NCBI GenBank assembly: GCA_029262735.1
Contig: JAJCYY010000018.1
Location: 1-64,000, forward strand
DNA length: 64,000 bases
Origin: Chloroflexota bacterium
Lineage (GTDB): Bacteria > Chloroflexota > Dehalococcoidia > Lucifugimonadales > Lucifugimonadaceae
Direction of reading: 5' to 3'
The notes under the pieces were generated by a model. That model was not told the DNA's origin and did no database searches. It saw only the letters and a program-made list of their open reading frames with translations. A program made the translations under genes and the position numbers. Of the stretch, positions 53,383-61,563 are shown in pieces; position 1 is the first letter of the stretch; every line of letters starts with the position of its first letter.

Positions 53383-53774
53383 CCGGAACTCCGGCCCGCG
53401 TGCCACTCTCGCCCGCACTGAGGAATTCCGATATGCCATTCCCGTTCGATCCGTTCCCGCCAAGCCCCTTCTTCAGCTGCGAGAACTCCAGCTTCCGCAT
53501 CGTAGACAAGGCCCGTTTCTCCCAGGTCGTGTCCGGCAAGGAAGAGCCCTGGCTGACCCTCGCGGTAGGCGACTCAAACGTCATGCACAGCAAGCCGGTC
53601 CGCGTTAGCTCTCACGAAGACTCCTCGATTGAGATCGAGTGTGAGGACGGCTCTCTGAAGCTCGATATCGAATCCGAATCGGCGCGCAAAGTTGATCCTG
53701 ACGGTCGCGAGTGGGTATACCGCGGCGGTCTTGAAGAGGCTAACCAGGGCATGGGCTGGATGCCAGTCAGCTAG
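53379..53774 (+). CDS. Hypothetical protein coupled to hflX
   Basis: This 131-residue protein is not recognised. It starts with ATG overlapping the hflX stop (ATGA) and converges by 4 bases on the nitroreductase gene. The first 45 residues are Pro/Phe-rich (PFPFDPFPPSPFF); the rest alternates acidic and hydrophobic residues (SSIEIECEDGSLKLDIESES), suggesting a small beta-rich domain, and ends QGMGWMPVS. No signal peptide or membrane span. The coupled start supports it being real, though the Pro-rich beginning could be untranslated if an internal ATG is used. Confidence 0.65.
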   Translation: MTGTPARVPLSPALRNSDMPFPFDPFPPSPFFSCENSSFRIVDKARFSQVVSGKEEPWLTLAVGDSNVMHSKPVRVSSHEDSSIEIECEDGSLKLDIESESARKVDPDGREWVYRGGLEEANQGMGWMPVS

Positions 53775-54358
53775 GAGTTCGACCAACGTACGGCGACTTC
53801 GCCCAGCGACTTTCGGTCGTTGGGCATTTCGCGTGCCTGCAGGTCGTCCGGCAATCCTGACACGTCCCCCCGTCTGCCGATGGCCAGCCCTGCAATTACA
53901 TCGAACTTGTCCTTCGGAAGGTTCAGCTTATCGTGCACGTCGTCGACGAGGATCCCGCCCATGCAGTGCGTGGACAACCCCATCTTCACCGCCTGAATCG
54001 CAATCGACATCCACGCGGCGCCGGTGTCGAACTGACCGCTCCTGAACACACGCCCTTCGTCATTGCCTTTCAGCGCCGCAATGAACACCAGCAGCGGAGC
54101 TGAAGTCGCCCACGTCTGGTTGCCCGGCCTCAACAGGGAGTTGAACAACTCTCGCTCCGGTCCGTCCGTGGCGTAGAGGAACAGCCAGGGCTGTGAATTG
54201 CTCGATGAGGGTGCCCACCGGGCCGCCTCGAACAGGGTGTCGATTTCTGCCTGGGATAGAGGCTCTTCTGAAAACGCTCGAGTCGACCATCGGTCGAGAA
54301 ATACCTGGTCGATGTCGGCTGTCCCTGCTGTCGGCGTCCGCGCTGCGGTCTGTGTCAT
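53771..54358 (-). CDS. Nitroreductase family FMN-dependent oxidoreductase
   Basis: This 195-residue protein belongs to the nitroreductase family, which reduces nitro compounds, quinones or flavins with NAD(P)H and FMN. Marks are the early RWSTRAFSEEPLSQAEIDTLFEAARWAPSSSNSQPW FMN-binding region (residues 23-58), DTGAAWMSIAIQAVKMGLSTHCMGG, and the C-terminal AGLAIGRRGD. The ATG at 54358 has a GGGGG site seven bases upstream; the frame is open to 54445. A MarR regulator is divergent from it with an inverted repeat between, so it is probably repressed by that protein. Confidence 0.9.
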   Translation of the reverse strand: MTQTAARTPTAGTADIDQVFLDRWSTRAFSEEPLSQAEIDTLFEAARWAPSSSNSQPWLFLYATDGPERELFNSLLRPGNQTWATSAPLLVFIAALKGNDEGRVFRSGQFDTGAAWMSIAIQAVKMGLSTHCMGGILVDDVHDKLNLPKDKFDVIAGLAIGRRGDVSGLPDDLQAREMPNDRKSLGEVAVRWSNS

Positions 54359-54407
54359 CGATTGCCCCCAAGATCGCTGCTGATCTGTTCCGTATATGAG
54401 TCGTAAC

Positions 54408-54434
54408 CTGTTGGATGTACCTAGCGTCCAACAG
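54408..54434. promoter_or_regulatory. Inverted repeat, probable MarR operator
   Basis: CTGTTGGA (54408-54415) and TCCAACAG (54427-54434) are exact 8-bp inverted arms with an 11-base spacer, 50 bases upstream of the nitroreductase start and 88 bases upstream of marR. The centre-to-centre distance of about two helical turns fits a dimeric winged-helix repressor. The location suggests that the MarR protein next door controls the nitroreductase promoter and perhaps its own. Sequence seen, binding inferred. Confidence 0.6.
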
Positions 54435-54510
54435 ATTACAGTCAAGTCTCAGTTCCCGCTGGTTTCACAGGTCGCCATGTGGAGCGCTACAAACACCGAC
54501 CGTTGACAGT

Positions 54511-54521
54511 AGAATTGTAAG
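54511..54521 (+). promoter_or_regulatory. Candidate -10 box for a leaderless marR transcript
   Basis: TAGAAT at 54511-54516 lies six bases before the marR ATG, so transcription would begin at or very near the A of the start codon, as in leaderless mRNAs. No Shine-Dalgarno sequence precedes this ATG, which fits. No good -35 box is present 17 bases upstream. Low-certainty call from position and sequence only. Confidence 0.3.
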
Positions 54522-55001
54522 ATGACCTCAAGGCCAGATAGCGCTCGACTGGAAGTGTTCACCCGGTTTCTCCGGGCACACCAACAGATCTTTGAGCTCC
54601 TCAACAAAAACCTCCTGGAAGAGCGAGGCATGTCCCTGGCCTGGTACGACGTGCTACTTCAACTTTCAGTCTCCGGCGAGGCCAGGCTGCGACTGCAGGA
54701 GCTGGCAGACCGAGTTCTCTATTCCCGTTCCGGGCTGACGCGCCTGATCGACCGCATGGAGTCGGCCGGACTGGTGTGCCGGGAGCCGTGCCCCGAAGAC
54801 AAGCGGGGCACATTCGCGGTTCTAACCGCGCAGGGAAAACGGGAGTTGCGACGGGCTGCACCAACCCATCTACGTGGGATCGAGGAGTATTTCTTCTCAA
54901 AACTGTCGGTGCAGGAGATTGAGGTCATCAACGAGGCAATGAGCAAGTTGTTGGTGGGCACGCGCTGCGTTAGCGAGGGCGCTGTTCCCGTAGCGACGTA
55001 G
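54522..55001 (+). CDS. MarR family transcriptional regulator
   Basis: This 159-residue winged-helix regulator has the MarR layout: N-terminal dimer helix (RFLRAHQQIFELLNKNLL), helix-turn-helix LRLQELADRVLYSRSGLTRLIDRMESAGLVCR, and the wing PEDKRGTFAVLTAQGK. Such proteins repress neighbouring genes until a phenolic or oxidant ligand releases them. It is divergent from the nitroreductase across 163 bp containing an inverted repeat. Its 3' end overlaps the convergent nucleotidyltransferase gene by 32 bases. Confidence 0.92.
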   Translation: MTSRPDSARLEVFTRFLRAHQQIFELLNKNLLEERGMSLAWYDVLLQLSVSGEARLRLQELADRVLYSRSGLTRLIDRMESAGLVCREPCPEDKRGTFAVLTAQGKRELRRAAPTHLRGIEEYFFSKLSVQEIEVINEAMSKLLVGTRCVSEGAVPVAT

Positions 55002-55572
55002 ACGAAACGTCCTCCCGAAAGACCGACTCAGGGATTGGGACGAACATCTCGGCCAGCTCAGGTGGGATATCCAGAGACTCCAATCCCTGAAAGACCCCCT
55101 CGACATCCGCCCGCCCAGCGACCAGGAATCTTACGCCCGCTGCAAAAAGTCGCTGCATGTCTGCACGGGCATCACCGTCCTTGTAGTAACGGTCATCGAT
55201 GAGACGAACAGCGGTGTCGATGCCGACCACGAACCATGCGCCCGGCAGTAATGCCGCCTTGTCTGAGAAAAGCCGGGCACGAGTCAATGCGACATCGGCA
55301 ATCCCACTGAACTGGACAATCCGACGTTCAATCTCGGCTCTCGGCAGATCAGGCTTGTCCACATTCTCGATCGACATCTCGAAAATGCCCTGGCGGCCGC
55401 TGATCGCCTCGGCGGCCTCGAGCAGCCTGCGATGACCGTAGTGCAGCGGATTGAATGAGCCTGCCAGCACGATAGAGCCGGAGACATCGAAATCGGCGGT
55501 TGTCGAGCCGTCTGCTCGCACAACTATGGTCTGCGTCTCGGCCGCAATCAGCCGGTCAAGTTCATTTATCAT
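54970..55572 (-). CDS. HIGH-motif nucleotidyltransferase (NMN/nicotinate-mononucleotide adenylyltransferase-like)
   Basis: This 200-residue protein has the cytidylyltransferase-like Rossmann fold with VLAGSFNPLHYGHRRLL (HxGH motif) near residue 36, FEMSIENVDKPDLP, WFVVGIDTAVRLIDDRYY and the C-terminal SSTSLREQ (ISSTxxR motif). Relatives adenylylate nicotinamide or nicotinate mononucleotide to make NAD. It lies 6 bases downstream of a CinA-like gene; that pairing suggests a salvage or repair function for pyridine nucleotides, which is inference. Substrate not proven. Confidence 0.82.
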   Translation of the reverse strand: MINELDRLIAAETQTIVVRADGSTTADFDVSGSIVLAGSFNPLHYGHRRLLEAAEAISGRQGIFEMSIENVDKPDLPRAEIERRIVQFSGIADVALTRARLFSDKAALLPGAWFVVGIDTAVRLIDDRYYKDGDARADMQRLFAAGVRFLVAGRADVEGVFQGLESLDIPPELAEMFVPIPESVFREDVSSTSLREQRPR

Positions 55573-55578
55573 CTGGCG

Positions 55579-56187
55579 TCATATGGTTTCATGCGGCTCA
55601 GGACCATCAATATCAAGCCGCTCATCTCCCACAAGTTGAACCTTCACCCGCTCCGCAACCCGCTTGGCCTCAGCGACCGCGTTGAGGACAATTCTGCTTG
55701 TCACGTTCTCCTCACCAGCGCGGCCCCGCTTACCCTTCGCCATCACCAGCGAGATTACGACCCGTCGCCCATCACTTGCCGCAAAGGCGACGTGACATCG
55801 ATTCTCGCCTCGACGCACGCGGTCCGTTGCAATGGCCGCCGTGCAGGCGACGCCCGCAAGTAAAGTCTCGCTAGACTCCCCTGATTTCGCACTCAGCAAC
55901 CTGGCGCGTTCAAGAGCCCGATCAGCCATCAGCATCGCCTCGTCTCCAGACACATGCTGGTCAGCTCGCGTGCCCGTGAACTCATCGAGAGCCGCCGCCG
56001 CATACGGCACCTGCGCGTCGAGCACAGTCCGGGACGTGCCTGGCTTGGCAAACAGCCATGCCAGTGCCCCGGTTCCTGCACCAGTCACCACGATGCACAG
56101 CTTTCCCGGTGCGGCGTGAACAGCCTGCACAAGCTGTCGCACATCTTCGGGTAGCGTGTACTCCGGATCAGGTCCAGACTCAGGCAA
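55579..56187 (-). CDS. CinA C-terminal domain-like protein (NMN amidohydrolase-like)
   Basis: This 202-residue protein resembles the CinA C-terminal family: an N-terminal LCIVVTGAGTGALAWLFAKPGTSRTVLDAQVPY segment, and ETLLAGVACTAAIATDRVRRGENRCHVAF in the middle, matching the GVAGxxGP-like region of NMN deamidases in degenerate form. CinA-type enzymes hydrolyse nicotinamide mononucleotide to nicotinate mononucleotide. It is directly upstream of a HIGH nucleotidyltransferase that could adenylylate the product. No MoaB-like N-terminal domain is present. Enzyme activity is inferred. Confidence 0.78.
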   Translation of the reverse strand: MPESGPDPEYTLPEDVRQLVQAVHAAPGKLCIVVTGAGTGALAWLFAKPGTSRTVLDAQVPYAAAALDEFTGTRADQHVSGDEAMLMADRALERARLLSAKSGESSETLLAGVACTAAIATDRVRRGENRCHVAFAASDGRRVVISLVMAKGKRGRAGEENVTSRIVLNAVAEAKRVAERVKVQLVGDERLDIDGPEPHETI

Positions 56188-56492
56188 ATTGAAATTTCCT
56201 GGGATTCATCGGATATCGGCCACCCACCTGTCGAACTGTTCTGTTGACAGTCGTCGAGTATACGCAGCCCGGCTGACTCAATTCGACACGGGACTCCAGT
56301 GAAGATATGAGTCTGCTATGCAGCAAACAGTCAGAAACCGACGCAATATAGATGGTTACATGACTGGTCGGATGTATTTAAATACGTTTCCGGCGACGCG
56401 TGCGCTGTGGGCCGAATGTGCTGATGTATCATGTGCCTTTGTGAAATCATTCACTCACTTGGGCGTGCAGCCTGTAACGGAGGGATAGGGAA
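56188..56492. other. Divergent intergenic region upstream of the MMPL gene
   Basis: This 305-bp stretch separates the CinA-like gene (minus) from the MMPL exporter (plus) and must hold both promoters. It is more A/T-rich than its surroundings (TATTTAAATACG near 56374). A small palindrome GTGAA-ATCA-TTCAC lies at 56441-56454, and GGAGGGATAGGGA just before the GTG start provides the ribosome site. No gene and no clear -35/-10 pair were found. Confidence 0.45.
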
Positions 56493-58736
56493 GTGACTCT
56501 TTCAACAGAACAACTGGCGAAGTCAGCTGCATTGCGACCGTGGCGAACGATAGCGGTCTGGGCAGTACTGGTGATTGTCGGAATTGCTCTCACCGGGGCT
56601 TTCCTGGACAGTGCCACCACTGAAGGCAACGGTGAGTTCACGATCGAGCAGGAGAGTCAAACGGCCCAGAACCTGCTTGAAGAGAGCGGACTTCGAGATC
56701 AGCAACGCGACGTTGAAGTCGTCCTGATCCAACACCCGACTTTCCAGTTCGGGTCACCTGAATTTACTGCCAAGATCAACGAGGTCCACGCGGCAATTGT
56801 CGGCCTTGGAACGGAGACCGTTCTCGATCCCACACAGGTCCCAAATCCGGCAATGTTTCCGGCTGAAGCCGGGTTCGTAGGCTCGAGCAACCAGGCCGTC
56901 CGCATACCTGTCACCCTTGCCGGTGAGTTCCTGGATGCCGGGGAAACGGTGTTACCGCTACTAGATGTTGTTCACGATCTGGATGAAGGTGAGTTCGAGG
57001 TCGGCATCTTCGGTGTTGGCGCCACAGGGGCAGACTTCAGAGAGATCAGTGAACGCGACCTGCTGCTCGGTGAGTCCATTGGAATCGCCGTTGCGGTCCT
57101 AATCCTCATCTTCGTGCTGCGGAGCGTCGGCTCAATCTGGATCCCGATCGTGATCGCCATTCTTGGCATCGGACTCGCCTACGGCACGATCTCGGTGATC
57201 GGACAGTTTTACGACAACATCCCGTTCTTCGTGACGAACTTCATAACGATGATCGGCTTAGCGGTGGGAATCGACTACACGTTGTTCATCCTGGCGAGAT
57301 TTCGAGAGGAGAGAGCAAGGGGCCGAGAGAAGATTGATGCGATATCGGTTGCCGGGGCGAGTGCTTCAAGGGCAGTCCTGTTCTCCGGAGTCACGGTCGT
57401 TTTCGCCCTCATTGGCATGCTGATCGTACCGACGACCATCTTTTTCTCGATGGCGCTCGGCGCAATCCTCGTCGTCGTTTTCACGGTCCTCCTGGCACTG
57501 ATCCTCCTGCCGGCCATTCTCAGCCTCATGGGAGACAAAGTGAACGCGTGGAGTTTGCCGTTCCTGGGGCTGAAGATCGACTACGACGATACTGAGAGGG
57601 GTTTCTGGAACTGGACGACCAGGAATGTGCTTCAGCGCCCCGTGATCTTCATGGTCGTTACATTTGCGTTGCTCGCAGCGCTGACCATTCCGTACTTCAA
57701 CATCAACCTTGGATTCAACGGTCCCGAGACATTTCCGGACGACTTCGAGACCAAGAAGACCTTCGACGTCCTTCAGACGGAGTTCATTGGCGGGCTGGAC
57801 GAGATATCTCCGATCGACGTTGTGATAAGCGGCGATGCAGATTCCTCTGCGGTGCGAGACGGAGTCGCCCGGTTTATTACGGCCCTTGAACAGGAGCCGC
57901 TATTTAGAGCTGCAGATGATTACGAGGTCAGTGCAGACGGCCACGTTGGCGTTCTTGTGATGAACCTGGAGGACATCGATAATCCGGACGATATTACTCA
58001 GTTCATTCGGGAGGTCCGCGACACGCATCTGCCAGCCGCCCAGATACCGGGCGATGTATCAGTTGGAGGACAGAGAGCCTTCGAGGTCGACTTCTTCGAT
58101 CTGGTGGGACTCTGGACACCGATCGTACTGGGGATTGTGTTGCTACTCAGCTTCATTCTCCTGACAATCGTGTTCAGATCCCTCGTCGTGCCGGTCAAGG
58201 CGATCATCCTCAACCTGCTTTCGGTGGGAGCGGCCTACGGGTTGCTCGTATTGGTCTTCCAGGAGGGCTTCCTGATCGACGTGCTCGGGTTCCAGCAGGT
58301 GCCGGTGATCGAAGCCTGGATCCCGCTTTTCCTCTTCGCAATCCTGTTTGGCCTGTCGATGGACTACGAGGTGTTCCTGCTGAGCCGAATCAGGGAGCGG
58401 TTCGACCAGACCGGTGACAACGCCGAATCGGTAGCGTTCGGCCTGCGGTCGACTGCAGCGATCATCACCGGTGCTGCGCTGATCATGGTGGCGGTTTTCT
58501 GGGGCTTCACGCTGGGTGACCTGGTGATGTTCCAACAGTTCGGATTCGGACTGGCAGTGGCGATCTTTATTGACGCCACCATCATCCGGTCGATCCTGGT
58601 TCCTTCGACAATGAAGCTACTCGGTACAAACAACTGGTACTTGCCGTCCTGGCTCGAATGGCTACCGGACGTACGGATCGAAGCCGCCGAAACTCCGGTT
58701 CCAGGCAGCACATCCACGCCCGTGGAGGCGGACTAG
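56493..58736 (+). CDS. MMPL/RND family membrane exporter
   Basis: This 747-residue protein is a twelve-helix MMPL-type RND transporter, driven by protons and usually exporting lipids or hydrophobic compounds. Helix 1 begins WRTIAVWAVLVIVGIAL, and two extracytoplasmic domains follow helix 1 and helix 7. The repeated proton-relay helices are visible as IGLAVGIDYTLFILARFREER (first half, near residue 257) and LFGLSMDYEVFLLSRIRERF (second half, near residue 620). The GTG at 56493 has a GGAGGGA site. It is a single-gene unit ended by a strong hairpin terminator. Substrate unknown. Confidence 0.93.
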   Translation: MTLSTEQLAKSAALRPWRTIAVWAVLVIVGIALTGAFLDSATTEGNGEFTIEQESQTAQNLLEESGLRDQQRDVEVVLIQHPTFQFGSPEFTAKINEVHAAIVGLGTETVLDPTQVPNPAMFPAEAGFVGSSNQAVRIPVTLAGEFLDAGETVLPLLDVVHDLDEGEFEVGIFGVGATGADFREISERDLLLGESIGIAVAVLILIFVLRSVGSIWIPIVIAILGIGLAYGTISVIGQFYDNIPFFVTNFITMIGLAVGIDYTLFILARFREERARGREKIDAISVAGASASRAVLFSGVTVVFALIGMLIVPTTIFFSMALGAILVVVFTVLLALILLPAILSLMGDKVNAWSLPFLGLKIDYDDTERGFWNWTTRNVLQRPVIFMVVTFALLAALTIPYFNINLGFNGPETFPDDFETKKTFDVLQTEFIGGLDEISPIDVVISGDADSSAVRDGVARFITALEQEPLFRAADDYEVSADGHVGVLVMNLEDIDNPDDITQFIREVRDTHLPAAQIPGDVSVGGQRAFEVDFFDLVGLWTPIVLGIVLLLSFILLTIVFRSLVVPVKAIILNLLSVGAAYGLLVLVFQEGFLIDVLGFQQVPVIEAWIPLFLFAILFGLSMDYEVFLLSRIRERFDQTGDNAESVAFGLRSTAAIITGAALIMVAVFWGFTLGDLVMFQQFGFGLAVAIFIDATIIRSILVPSTMKLLGTNNWYLPSWLEWLPDVRIEAAETPVPGSTSTPVEAD

Positions 58737-58756
58737 GGCAGACTGGATAGTTGGCT

Positions 58757-58792
58757 AAAAGGGGCTGCTCCAAAATTGGAGCAGCCCCTTTT
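58757..58792 (+). terminator. Strong intrinsic terminator after the MMPL gene
   Basis: AAAAGGGGCTGCTCCA and its exact complement at 58777-58792 form a 16-bp perfect stem around a 4-base AAAT loop (58773-58776), followed in the plus direction by TTTT as part of the stem. It lies 20 bases after the MMPL stop. The symmetry lets it work on both strands, but the TPP gene on the other strand ends 225 bases away. Confidence 0.88.
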
Positions 58793-58797
58793 CGTTG

Positions 58798-58935
58798 TGT
58801 CATCCTGAGCTTGCCGGAAGATTGATTCAGCATCTCCCGGCGTTCTCACACGGACGGTTGGATGATTCGGTGAACGCATGAGTGAAGAGACTCACCATTG
58901 ACCAGCAAGATCCCTCCGCTGAGGTCGGGATGACA
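58798..58935. repeat. Dispersed TGTCAT/TGACA intergenic repeat, copy 4
   Basis: It begins TGTCATCCTGAGCTTGCC and ends with GATCCCTCCGCTGAGGTCGG and GATGACA. The left end matches the internal CATCCTGAGC block of copy 2, and the right end is the reverse complement of the left ends of the other copies, so this copy is inverted or composite. It lies between the MMPL terminator and the TPP enzyme gene. Confidence 0.6.
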
Positions 58936-59016
58936 AAAGTGGCGGTCGGAATGACTCACACGCTTGCGACCAAACTCATAGCCGCCCGTTCCCTCACACC
59001 ATGCCATATCCTCCAC

Positions 59017-60672
59017 CTACTTGATCAGGCCATCCTGCGGCACCGTCCACGGTGCACGGTTCGCCATCATCTTCGGCCTCGGCATCCGCTCTACGGGCAC
59101 CTCGATCAGCACCGGCTTCTCCAGCTTCACCGCCTTCGCAACAAGGTCGCCAACATCGGTCGGCTTGTCCGCACGCATCCCCACCGCTCCGTACGCCTCG
59201 GCCAGCTTCACGAAGTCTGGATTGTGCAGTGCCGCCTCGTACTGACCGCCGAAGTCAAGGTCAAGATCTCGGGCGACGTTCCCGAAAGCGTTGTCGTTGA
59301 ACACGACCGACACAACGTTGATGCCGTATTTGACCGCGGTCGCCAGTTCGCCCGAGTAGTACATGAAGCCGCCATCGCCGGAGATCGAAACGACCGGCAC
59401 ATCCGGCCGTCCGACCTTGGCGCCGAGCGCAGTCGGGTACGAGAACCCGAGGTTCCCCGAGTAGCCTGAATCGATGTACGTCTTGGTGTGATAGACCGGC
59501 CAGTGGAGCCGGGAGTAGTAACCGAGCTGCGTCATTCCAGAAATGAATATCGCGTCGTCAGGCGTTCCTTCGCGAAGCGACTTCAGTATCGAATCCTGTG
59601 GCTGGTCCTTCTCATCCTCCCCACCGTCCAGGCTTGCCCTGATCTCGGCCACTCGCGCCGCGGGCGACGGACGGCTTCCCGTTCCCGCCTTTTCGCACTC
59701 GGTCTGTAACGCAATCAGCGTGCCCTTGACATCGCCAACCAGCCCGAATGTGTTCGGATAGATCTGTCCGATCACCGAGGGGTCGGCATCGATCTGAACC
59801 AGGTTCGCACCGCCACCGGCCGGGTTTCGGAGTGAGAACCGGGAGCCGACAACCACCACGATGTCTGCCTGCTCCATCGTGTCCTTCACCATTCCCGCGG
59901 GTCCAAGCGATGAACCGAGACTGAGCGGGTGGCGGTCGCTTATCGTGCTCTTGCCGCCTGCCGATGTCACCACCGGGATGTTCGTCGCCTCGGCGAACGC
60001 AACAAGCTCCGACTCTGCGTTGGAGCGCGCAACGCCACCGCCCGCGTATATCACCGGTCTCATCGCACCGGCGATCAACTGCGCCGCCTCGGCCAACCTG
60101 TCTGTCGGCGGTGCTGACCTGTCCTGCGGCGCCGACTCCTCAAGCTCTACGTTTTCCCGCTCGACCATCGCCTCGGGCGGCATCTCGAACTCGACCGGTC
60201 TCGGCCTACCTGACCTCATCTGCCGGAAAGCCTCATGCAGCCCGCCCGGCGCCTCGTGGGGGCTCATGACGCGCTTCTGCCACTTCGTGACCGGTTTGAT
60301 GGTGTCAATCTGGTCGTTCACCTCGTGCAGCCCGCCAAGGTCTTTGCCGATTGTCGCCCGCGGAATCTGGCCCGCGATCACGAGAATTGGAGAAGACCGA
60401 GAGTACGCGGTGCTCATTCCTGCGGCGGCGTTGTAGAGGCCGGGGCCGGGGACTACCAGGGCGACCCCGGGCTTGCCGGTGGCGCGTGCGTAGCCGTCTG
60501 CCATATAAGTCGTCGTGCCCTCGTGGCGGGCGGTGACCATCCTGATGCCGGGCTCTTCGCGCAGGGCATCGAGAATGCCGTACATCTGGACGCCAGGCAG
60601 GCCGAAGATGACGTCTACGCCCTCTCGAATCAGGGTCTTGACCACGGCCTGGCCACCGGACATTACTGGCAT
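59017..60672 (-). CDS. Thiamine pyrophosphate enzyme, acetolactate-synthase large-subunit-like
   Basis: This 551-residue protein has the three-domain fold of the acetohydroxyacid synthase/benzoylformate decarboxylase family. The PYR domain has VIFGLPGVQMYGILDAL and the catalytic Glu51 in RHEGTTTYMADGYARATGK; the middle domain has PVIYAGGGVARSNAE; the TPP-binding domain has GDGGFMYYSGELATAVKYG with the metal-binding NDNAFGNV. It could make acetolactate, or act as a decarboxylase or sulfoacetaldehyde- or glyoxylate-type ligase. No regulatory ilvN gene is adjacent, so a catabolic role is as likely as branched-chain synthesis. Confidence 0.88.
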   Translation of the reverse strand: MPVMSGGQAVVKTLIREGVDVIFGLPGVQMYGILDALREEPGIRMVTARHEGTTTYMADGYARATGKPGVALVVPGPGLYNAAAGMSTAYSRSSPILVIAGQIPRATIGKDLGGLHEVNDQIDTIKPVTKWQKRVMSPHEAPGGLHEAFRQMRSGRPRPVEFEMPPEAMVERENVELEESAPQDRSAPPTDRLAEAAQLIAGAMRPVIYAGGGVARSNAESELVAFAEATNIPVVTSAGGKSTISDRHPLSLGSSLGPAGMVKDTMEQADIVVVVGSRFSLRNPAGGGANLVQIDADPSVIGQIYPNTFGLVGDVKGTLIALQTECEKAGTGSRPSPAARVAEIRASLDGGEDEKDQPQDSILKSLREGTPDDAIFISGMTQLGYYSRLHWPVYHTKTYIDSGYSGNLGFSYPTALGAKVGRPDVPVVSISGDGGFMYYSGELATAVKYGINVVSVVFNDNAFGNVARDLDLDFGGQYEAALHNPDFVKLAEAYGAVGMRADKPTDVGDLVAKAVKLEKPVLIEVPVERMPRPKMMANRAPWTVPQDGLIK

Positions 60673-60825
60673 TGTGGGCTCCTGTGAGAACGATTTTCAG
60701 GTGAATAGTGTTGGCCTAAGTTGAGCTAAACCTGCGGCAGACTAGCGGTCCGCGATCGTCAAGGCAAGCGATTGCCGACACAACGCTGAATCCCGGCCGT
60801 CTGGCCTTGGCTCGCTCAGAGGCAG

Positions 60826-61065
60826 TCAATCATCCTGCGGCTTTGTGTGATCCGCTTCCGATTCATCGCCGGTGCCGTCCGACGACCCATCCCCTCCCTC
60901 TTCCAGTATCGCCAGGGCCGCCTCCTCCGCCTCAATCTCCTCCTGCACCTCGCGCTCGATCGACCGGCGGTCGGCCTTTTCTTTCAGCACGGCGATGGCG
61001 ACTCCCACCGCTGTTCCGGCCATTCCGGCCATCGCCATCAACGGAGCAGCTGTTGACCTGCACAT
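60826..61065 (-). CDS. Small membrane-anchored protein with acidic tail
   Basis: This 79-residue protein is not recognised. One hydrophobic Gly/Ala/Met-rich segment (PLMAMAGMAGTAVGVAIAVL, residues 8-27) is followed by a charged helix likely to form a coiled coil (EKADRRSIEREVQEEIEAEEA) and a Gly/Asp/Ser-rich acidic tail. AGGGG at normal spacing precedes the ATG at 61065, which supports it being a real gene. It stands alone between the TPP enzyme gene and a permease remnant. Confidence 0.6.
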   Translation of the reverse strand: MCRSTAAPLMAMAGMAGTAVGVAIAVLKEKADRRSIEREVQEEIEAEEAALAILEEGGDGSSDGTGDESEADHTKPQDD

Positions 61066-61162
61066 AGTTCCCCTGCGAATCTTCTTTTTATCTACCCGTT
61101 AAATTGCGGCCAACCGGCCCGATCGCTGAACTGCCGTGCCAATTCTACTCACGCTGACAGCC

Positions 61163-61501
61163 TTACCGCAGGTCTCGACGCTGGAATATGTATGTTCCGG
61201 TAGCAACTGACACCGCTCCGGTGCCGATCAGCACGAGCGCGTGCCAGCCGATCATCCCGTTCAGGAGAATGTTGTTGCCGTTGTAGTACCAGAACAGCGA
61301 TATAAACCTTGTCCACTCCAGAACTGCGGCGAGCTGCTGAATTGCATTGAACAGCCAGCCTGCGACGAGTATCCCCGCCGTTATCCCTTCGGCAGTGGCC
61401 CGCCTGTATGTGGCGCCGCCAATCAGGGAAAACAGGAAACGCGGCAGATCCTGGATGAAATCTTCGAAGCCAGAGATGTCTCGGATCACCGGGAACAGCT
61501 A
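61163..61501 (-). pseudogene. Remnant of an ABC-2 type transporter permease
   Basis: The frame encodes about 112 residues that read like two separated pieces of an ABC-2 permease: GFEDFIQDLPRFLFSLIGGATYRRATAEG, which in full-length proteins lies near the N-terminal third, fused directly to the C-terminal part WLFNAIQQLAAVLEWTRFISLFWYY and IFQRRDLR. The central membrane segments are missing and the frame is closed upstream by TAG at about 61499-61501. An internal deletion plus loss of the 5' end explains this. No ATPase gene is adjacent. Recognition is from memory of the family. Confidence 0.55.
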
Positions 61502-61563
61502 AGTAGAGTAGAGCGCCGGTGCGATCAGCCCGATCCAGCTATGTGAGCGACAGCCGAATAGCC

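Noticed and set aside
53141..53593. A 150-codon minus-strand frame opposite the hflX end and the small hypothetical gene
   Set aside because: It overlaps the conserved G-domain end of hflX and has no ribosome site; the plus-strand frame coupled by ATGA is preferred.
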